Source of the DNA: Acanthaster planci
Taxonomy: Eukaryota; Echinodermata; Asteroidea; Valvatida; Acanthasteridae
DNA length: 11,218 nt
Assembly (NCBI RefSeq): GCF_001949145.1
Contig: NW_019091367.1
Coordinates: forward strand, 459,199-470,416
Direction of reading: 5' to 3'
Below the pieces are notes generated by a model. It saw only the letters and a program-made list of their open reading frames with translations. It did not search any database and was not told the DNA's origin. The position numbers were made by a program, and so were the translations under genes. The number at the start of each line of letters is the position of its first letter. Position 1 is the first letter of the stretch. Below, piece by piece: positions 7,318 to 11,218 of the stretch.

Positions 7318-9327
7318 ATGATGATGGAGTGTGCTGTCTTCTGTCCCAGGACGAGCCAGCTACCTGATGAAAGTCAGGTTTACAAGAACCAGAGTAAAAA
7401 TCCTGGCATGAACCAGGTGCCTGGAGAGAACCAGGTTAATCAGAACCAAAGCCCAAATCCTGGCATGAACCAGGTACCTGGAGAGAACCAGGTTAATCAG
7501 AACCAAAGCACAAATCCTGGCATGAACCAGGTACCTGGAGAGAACCAGGTTATTCAGAACAAAATAAAAAATCCTGGGGGGAGCCAGGTACCTGGGGAGA
7601 GCCAGGTTTATCAGAACCTAATTGAAAGACAGGAAATCTTGAGAGATGATGAATTTGTTGAATATAACATGTGCGGAAAGACAGGTGATAGGTATGACTT
7701 GTGTGGACTTGGTCAAACAAGAAGTGATACATTGAAGAGGAGGGTTTTTGATGAAAGTAATGTGTTGAAGTGCTATTACTTACAGGTTGTTCGACCAAAG
7801 AAGATACAGTTGAAGAAAATTCGAAAAGAACATGAGAAAAAGATGCATCAGAAGAGACAAGACAGAGTGAGTATTTTGAAACAGAAAAGAGGAAAGAGAT
7901 CATCACTAATTGGTAATTTACGTGGTTTGAAATGGCTGAAGCAGTATGGTTGGACAAAGCAGAGTGGTGGAGGACTTGTTTTGGACTATGTTGAAGAGAT
8001 GTGGGAAGGAAATGGCAGAAAGAAGCAATCACGACAGCACAAGAGGAAAGTAAGAAAACAGGTATTTAGACAGACACACAACATCAGGAAAGGAGGAAGG
8101 GTTATTGAGTACCGTATAAGCAAAGAGGATAGAAAGGTACATAAAGAGGAGCAAAAGTCTATCTGGTGCCATACAAAAAGAAGCATCAGTACAGTTTTGA
8201 ATAAGATGAAGAGTTTGCAGGACAGTACCAATGAGAAAATGAAGAGAATGAATTACATTCACAAGAATACCTGTTTCCAAAAGCAGTCTTCACAAAGAAA
8301 GAGGAAAGAGCAAAACAAAAGAATCAGAAATTGTGATGGGGAGAGATCGGTTGTGATCGAAAGAAATTCTAGTGGTAATGAAAACAAGCAGTGTTGGATG
8401 TGTGATGAAATTATCAAGTCACATGAGCCTAAAGTGCAGTGTAATTGTGGACTGTGGTATCATGTAGAGTGCATGGGATTTACAAATGGTATGACAGATA
8501 GTGTCTTAGTAAAGAAATCGGTTGTATGGATATGTTGCAAATGCCGAGGGAGTAACTACTGTAAATGTTTATATGGATCTCTGGACATTTCTATAGATTT
8601 GACTATGTATGAGGAAATGCTGATGAATGGTTCAGAAGAAGATGTAAAGAAACAGTCAGAAGAGGATTTTGACAAAGAAACTGTTGAAGGTAAGAACTTC
8701 AGAACAACTTTTGAATATGTGAAGACAGTTTCAAATGGGTCTATAGAATGTAAAGATAAAGACTCCTCGACTGAAAGAACAAAGATGGTTTCGGTGAATT
8801 GTCTTTCAGTGAAACAAACTGGAAAGTTTTCAGGAAGTATGTTTGGTGATGAAACAAACAATAAGGAATTGGAGACGAGAAGAGGATCAGGGAGAAAGAA
8901 TGAAGTGACATTTCTGAATAAAAGTACAGAAGAGATAATATGTAAACAGTCAGGTGGTTATTCACTGAGGAGTAAGAAAAGCCAGTGTCCGAAAGTATGT
9001 GATGAGGGTGAAAGTCAAATCAGTTTGACAAAGTCCAGTGGAAAGAAAAGTTCAAGTGGAAAAAATGAAAAGGTTAAACATGATGTTGGTATCAGGAGTG
9101 ACAGTAATAGTGAAAGCTGCCAGTCAAGAAGTGTTTGTGATAATCAAAATGAAATGTTAAAAACAAAACATGAAACAGGGTATGAAGTTTGCAATAAGGA
9201 AGATTTATCATATGATCATGAAAACGGGGAGATGAAATTTAAAAAGAGACCACACGAAATTGAACAATGTAAGTCTAAAGTAAAAAAAAATGTAAAACTT
9301 CACCTTTGGGAACTCATCAATCAATGA
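7318..9327 (+). CDS. PHD-finger protein with 19-aa repeats, N-terminal part of the large element gene
   Basis: This is an open frame of 669 residues from the first of three consecutive ATGs (7318, 7321, 7324); the third has the best context (A at -3, G at +4). Residues 28-103 are four copies of a 19-aa repeat, with a partial copy before them. Residues about 160-200 and 233-250 are strongly basic and nuclear-signal-like. Residues 359-409 form a PHD-type zinc finger with ligands C359, C362, C375, C377, H382, C385, C406 and C409, and the W-Y-H aromatic before the histidine. The C375-x-C377 spacing is one shorter than the usual two. The rest, about 410-669, is Ser/Lys/Glu-rich and probably disordered, with a basic patch at the end. 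PHD fingers typically bind histone H3 tails, so a chromatin-targeting role is inferred. The frame ends at the TGA at 9325-9327, 8 bases before the stop (9333-9335) that opens the next frame. A 9-A run at 9282-9290 is a likely site of a lost base. Confidence 0.7.
   Translation: MMMECAVFCPRTSQLPDESQVYKNQSKNPGMNQVPGENQVNQNQSPNPGMNQVPGENQVNQNQSTNPGMNQVPGENQVIQNKIKNPGGSQVPGESQVYQNLIERQEILRDDEFVEYNMCGKTGDRYDLCGLGQTRSDTLKRRVFDESNVLKCYYLQVVRPKKIQLKKIRKEHEKKMHQKRQDRVSILKQKRGKRSSLIGNLRGLKWLKQYGWTKQSGGGLVLDYVEEMWEGNGRKKQSRQHKRKVRKQVFRQTHNIRKGGRVIEYRISKEDRKVHKEEQKSIWCHTKRSISTVLNKMKSLQDSTNEKMKRMNYIHKNTCFQKQSSQRKRKEQNKRIRNCDGERSVVIERNSSGNENKQCWMCDEIIKSHEPKVQCNCGLWYHVECMGFTNGMTDSVLVKKSVVWICCKCRGSNYCKCLYGSLDISIDLTMYEEMLMNGSEEDVKKQSEEDFDKETVEGKNFRTTFEYVKTVSNGSIECKDKDSSTERTKMVSVNCLSVKQTGKFSGSMFGDETNNKELETRRGSGRKNEVTFLNKSTEEIICKQSGGYSLRSKKSQCPKVCDEGESQISLTKSSGKKSSSGKNEKVKHDVGIRSDSNSESCQSRSVCDNQNEMLKTKHETGYEVCNKEDLSYDHENGEMKFKKRPHEIEQCKSKVKKNVKLHLWELINQ
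7363..7626 (+). repeat. 57-bp coding minisatellite with nested palindromes
   Basis: Four copies of a 57-bp unit start at 7399, 7456, 7513 and 7570, each beginning AATCCTGG, with a partial copy before them at 7363-7398. The protein unit is NPGMNQVPGENQVNQNQS plus one variable residue. Copies two and three are nearly identical, while the last has changed to GGSQVPGESQVYQ. Within each unit, CCTGG and CCAGG alternate, and copies two to four contain the 12-bp palindrome CCAGGTACCTGG, so each unit can fold into hairpins. All units keep the reading frame. Confidence 0.95.
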
Positions 9328-9335
9328 CACTGTAA

Positions 9336-10130
9336 CAAGAGAAATGTAAGTATGCAACTAGTAGGACAGAGAGAAGCTACCATGGAGAGAGAAGCTGTAA
9401 TAAATCAGAGGCAATCATTGTACAAGGAAGTTTCCATCAGGGTGATTATAGATTTGGATGGAGTGCAGGAAAACAATGTGTAGCCAATAGCTTATGCTGT
9501 GTGTTATATAGTAAAGTGAAAGATTTGAAAGAATGGGGCTGTTGTGATGTAGATATTTCCTTGAACACTGGAAATGAGTTGTACAGGCATTTATCTTGGA
9601 GTTCAACAATAACTAATGAATACTTGCTAATAAATGAACTGCCAAATGAATTAGATTTGCTTAATCACCATTTCAGTATGAAATTTCATGATCCTGTATT
9701 TGGAATGTTTAGAGAAGAGTGCAATTTGGCAGAATTTAATTTGATGCAGTTCAAATGTGCAGTAGAACAGAATCTACAGCAATATTATGCAAATTTCTTG
9801 AGTTTCAGTGGCAATACATTTGTAATAATTGCTCAAGGTGGGATGTACTATATATTTGATTCTCATTCTAGAAATAAGCAAGGTTGGCAAGTCAGTGAAG
9901 GTAGAAGTCTGTTAAAAGGTGTAGCTACTTGGCAAGACGTATACAGGCATTGTACTGATTTAGCAAATTCTATGGGTGTCCATGATGAGCAGTTTGAAAT
10001 GACAGGTGTGTCTGTGTGGTTAGATGAAGAAATGAGACATGATATGGATGGGAATAATGCCATTAATACAAATATATCTTGTAATGTCAAATGTAGTAGT
10101 TCTGAAATGAGTTTGAAAAAAAAAAGATGA
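9336..10130 (+). CDS. Papain-fold cysteine protease domain, tegument/C76-like, second fragment of the large gene
   Basis: Open from just after the TAA at 9333-9335, with no in-frame ATG before the conserved core, so it must be entered from the preceding frame. The core starts with GSFHQGDYRFG, followed by AGKQCVANSLC, with the probable nucleophile Cys at 9477-9479 (fragment residue 48). The segment FDSHSRN carries Asp and His at 9858 and 9864 (residues 175 and 177), the expected acid and base. This Q-C-x-x-N...D-S-H arrangement is that of the herpesvirus tegument deubiquitinase/C76-like papain fold, which also occurs in animal mobile-element proteins; ubiquitin or UBL cleavage is the known activity of the family. 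All three catalytic positions are present, so the domain looks intact. The frame ends in a 10-A run (10116-10125) and a TGA at 10128-10130; removing one A from the count would carry it into the next frame. Confidence 0.7.
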   Translation, partial: QEKCKYATSRTERSYHGERSCNKSEAIIVQGSFHQGDYRFGWSAGKQCVANSLCCVLYSKVKDLKEWGCCDVDISLNTGNELYRHLSWSSTITNEYLLINELPNELDLLNHHFSMKFHDPVFGMFREECNLAEFNLMQFKCAVEQNLQQYYANFLSFSGNTFVIIAQGGMYYIFDSHSRNKQGWQVSEGRSLLKGVATWQDVYRHCTDLANSMGVHDEQFEMTGVSVWLDEEMRHDMDGNNAINTNISCNVKCSSSEMSLKKKR

Positions 10131-11001
10131 GAATGGGAGTGATGTGGAAATTTTGCAAATTTGTGAGATGCAAAGGTTTCAGTTCATTCCCCTGACATAT
10201 AATAGGAAGCAATTACTGTGTAGTGAACATAAAATGGGCCAAATATGTCTAAACTGTAATGAAATACGAGAAACATGTGAAAGGATGGGAAGACCTAACT
10301 CTGTGAAAAAAATTAAAGGTGATGGCAATTGCTTTTTCAGAGCTATTTCATTTGCCCTGTCAGGAACTGAGGATAATCACGTGCAACTGAGAATGGCCAC
10401 TGTAAATTACTTGTTGAAAAATGGAGATAAATTTAATGGGTTTTTGCGACAAGGATTTCTCAGTGTTGAAGAATATGTGGTTCGGGAATTGATGTTTAAT
10501 TGCGGAACATGGGCCACAGAAGTTGAAATCATTGCAATGGCTCACATGTTAAAAACAGATATATACATGTACACATTTGATGATGTAAATAAATGGTATG
10601 TTTTTAGTGGAAGTGTCATTGATAGAGAGGCTGTAAGATCAGATGAGGCCATTTACTTGTATCACAGGCAAAGAATTCACTATGATGTTGTGTTATCAGT
10701 TCTTGAAATTACAAGACAATGTAATTGGCAGGAGGATAATGGTGCAAGTGCAGAGTGTATATGTGAGAATGGATGCAAAGCAGATTCAAACAAAAAAAGG
10801 CCAAAGCGAGTAAATAAGAAATTGCAGCAAAGAAAGAAAAGGGAAAAAAGCAGGAAAAGATATGCACAGAAGACTAAGAATGTGGAAAGAGTCAGTGAAG
10901 GGTCAGGTAAATGTGATAAATGTGAATTAATAGGCAGATTGGACATTAAGAATTTGAATGAGCGATTGGAAAATAAATACAGTAGTGACGAGAAAAAGTA
11001 G
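10117..11001 (+). CDS. OTU-type cysteine protease with basic C-terminal linker, third fragment of the large gene
   Basis: Open from the A-run at 10116-10125, continuing from the previous fragment in a frame shifted by one base. A Cys-rich lead (L-C-S-E-H, C-L-N-C, E-T-C) precedes the OTU domain at about 10306-10695. The domain shows GDGNCFFRAISFAL, with catalytic Asp at 10321 and Cys at 10330-10332, then the family block GTWATEVEIIAMA, and then R-I-H-Y-D-V-V with catalytic His at 10678-10680. All expected catalytic residues are present. OTU proteases remove ubiquitin, and they are a known accessory domain of animal Helitrons. After it comes a Lys/Arg-rich stretch (10790-10870) and a C-D-K-C pair near 10912. 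The frame ends at TAG 10999-11001, while the next frame to the right is already open from 10958. Confidence 0.8.
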   Translation, partial: KKKDENGSDVEILQICEMQRFQFIPLTYNRKQLLCSEHKMGQICLNCNEIRETCERMGRPNSVKKIKGDGNCFFRAISFALSGTEDNHVQLRMATVNYLLKNGDKFNGFLRQGFLSVEEYVVRELMFNCGTWATEVEIIAMAHMLKTDIYMYTFDDVNKWYVFSGSVIDREAVRSDEAIYLYHRQRIHYDVVLSVLEITRQCNWQEDNGASAECICENGCKADSNKKRPKRVNKKLQQRKKREKSRKRYAQKTKNVERVSEGSGKCDKCELIGRLDIKNLNERLENKYSSDEKK

Positions 11002-11218
11002 AGAAAAAAAACAAGTAATCAGAAGAACTATCAAAAAAATGGGAAGAAAAAAAAAAGAATTACTGAAAACAAAGTATAATAATGATGTGACTTACAAAAT
11101 GAACAAGTTACAGGTCCAAAAAAGGAGATATCACATAGATGAACACAGAAATGCAGTTTTAAATTGTAGAAAACAGAGTTATTGGGAAAATTCCGAATAC
11201 AGAGAATTAAAGATCAGT
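10958..11218 (+). CDS. Continuation of the large gene: basic segment and Tyr-anchored short repeats, truncated by the window
   Basis: This frame has no stop from 10958 to the end of the window, overlaps the end of the OTU fragment, and continues its basic, Lys-rich character. A one-base change in or near the A-run at 10992-10996 would join the two. The readable part ends with three units of about 17-18 residues anchored on tyrosine: KYNNDVTYKMN, RYHIDEHRNAV and SYWENSEYREL. Such units (K/R-Y-x-x-[DN]-x-x-[YH]-[RK]) precede the Helitron replication domain in related proteins as I remember them. The join point is uncertain, so the true start of this part is probably near 10990. Confidence 0.55.
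   Translation, partial: MSDWKINTVVTRKSREKKQVIRRTIKKMGRKKKELLKTKYNNDVTYKMNKLQVQKRRYHIDEHRNAVLNCRKQSYWENSEYRELKIS

Larger units (their letters stand above)
7299..11218 (+). mobile_element. N-terminal half of a large Helitron-like element's main gene, running off the window
   Basis: The PHD finger, tegument-protease-like domain, OTU protease, basic linker and Tyr-anchored short repeats in this order match, from memory of the family, the N-terminal part of very long animal proteins that continue into a Helitron replication-initiator (HUH) domain and a Pif1-type helicase. OTU proteases are an established accessory domain of animal Helitrons. The catalytic domains are not in the window, and neither terminus of the element (TC 5' end, hairpin plus CTRR 3' end) was identified. 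The element may begin well upstream and include the RPA-like gene. The coding sequence is broken into four frames in this copy. Confidence 0.55.

Noticed and set aside
7550-8965. Several minus-strand open frames of 74-160 codons
   Set aside because: They are shadows of the purine-rich coding strand of the PHD-finger gene, giving Ser/Leu/Phe-rich sequences with no family features.

Overview
The window looks like eukaryotic, probably invertebrate, genomic DNA. It is AT-rich, has GT...AG introns with pyrimidine-rich acceptors, and contains a decayed Tc1/mariner transposase and a decayed tRNA-like SINE head. The coding regions are those of a large self-replicating mobile element. A mollusc or another marine invertebrate would fit, but the species cannot be fixed from the sequence. 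All main genes lie on the + strand.

Layout. (a) 1-1818: the 3' end of a gene for an RPA-like single-strand DNA-binding protein, with OB-fold exons at 315-528 and 1562-1818 and a 1,033-bp intron between them. (b) About 1880-3340: a strongly diverged tandem array of about ten copies of a 120-170 bp unit, non-coding. (c) 3341-4950: nothing recognisable. (d) About 4950-5340: an island of higher GC whose minus strand holds an exon-like open frame of unknown identity. (e) 5341-6620: AT-rich non-coding DNA with one good TATA-like box and a 16-bp palindrome. (f) 6631-7119: two old insertions on the minus strand, a tRNA-like SINE head and a Tc1-like transposase C-terminus. (g) 7299-11218: a large + strand gene that begins behind a splice acceptor and runs off the window.

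The large gene encodes, in order: a 57-bp/19-aa minisatellite repeat, basic nuclear-type segments, a PHD zinc finger, a papain-fold cysteine protease of the herpesvirus-tegument/C76-like type, an OTU cysteine protease, a basic Cys-containing linker, and the start of a Tyr-anchored short repeat. As shown it is split over four reading frames. At least two of the three breaks are explained by single-base changes in A-runs. The domain order and the final repeat match, from memory of the family, the N-terminal half of large animal Helitron-like (rolling-circle) transposon proteins. The HUH nuclease and Pif1-type helicase would lie beyond the window, so the Helitron assignment is inference.

Working model: an RPA-like protein binds single-stranded DNA, a PHD finger reads chromatin, and two different ubiquitin/UBL-cleaving proteases act for one element. 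The + strand of the non-coding DNA is markedly C-poor and T/G-rich. This skew weakens or disappears in the insertions, as it might if they are younger or foreign.
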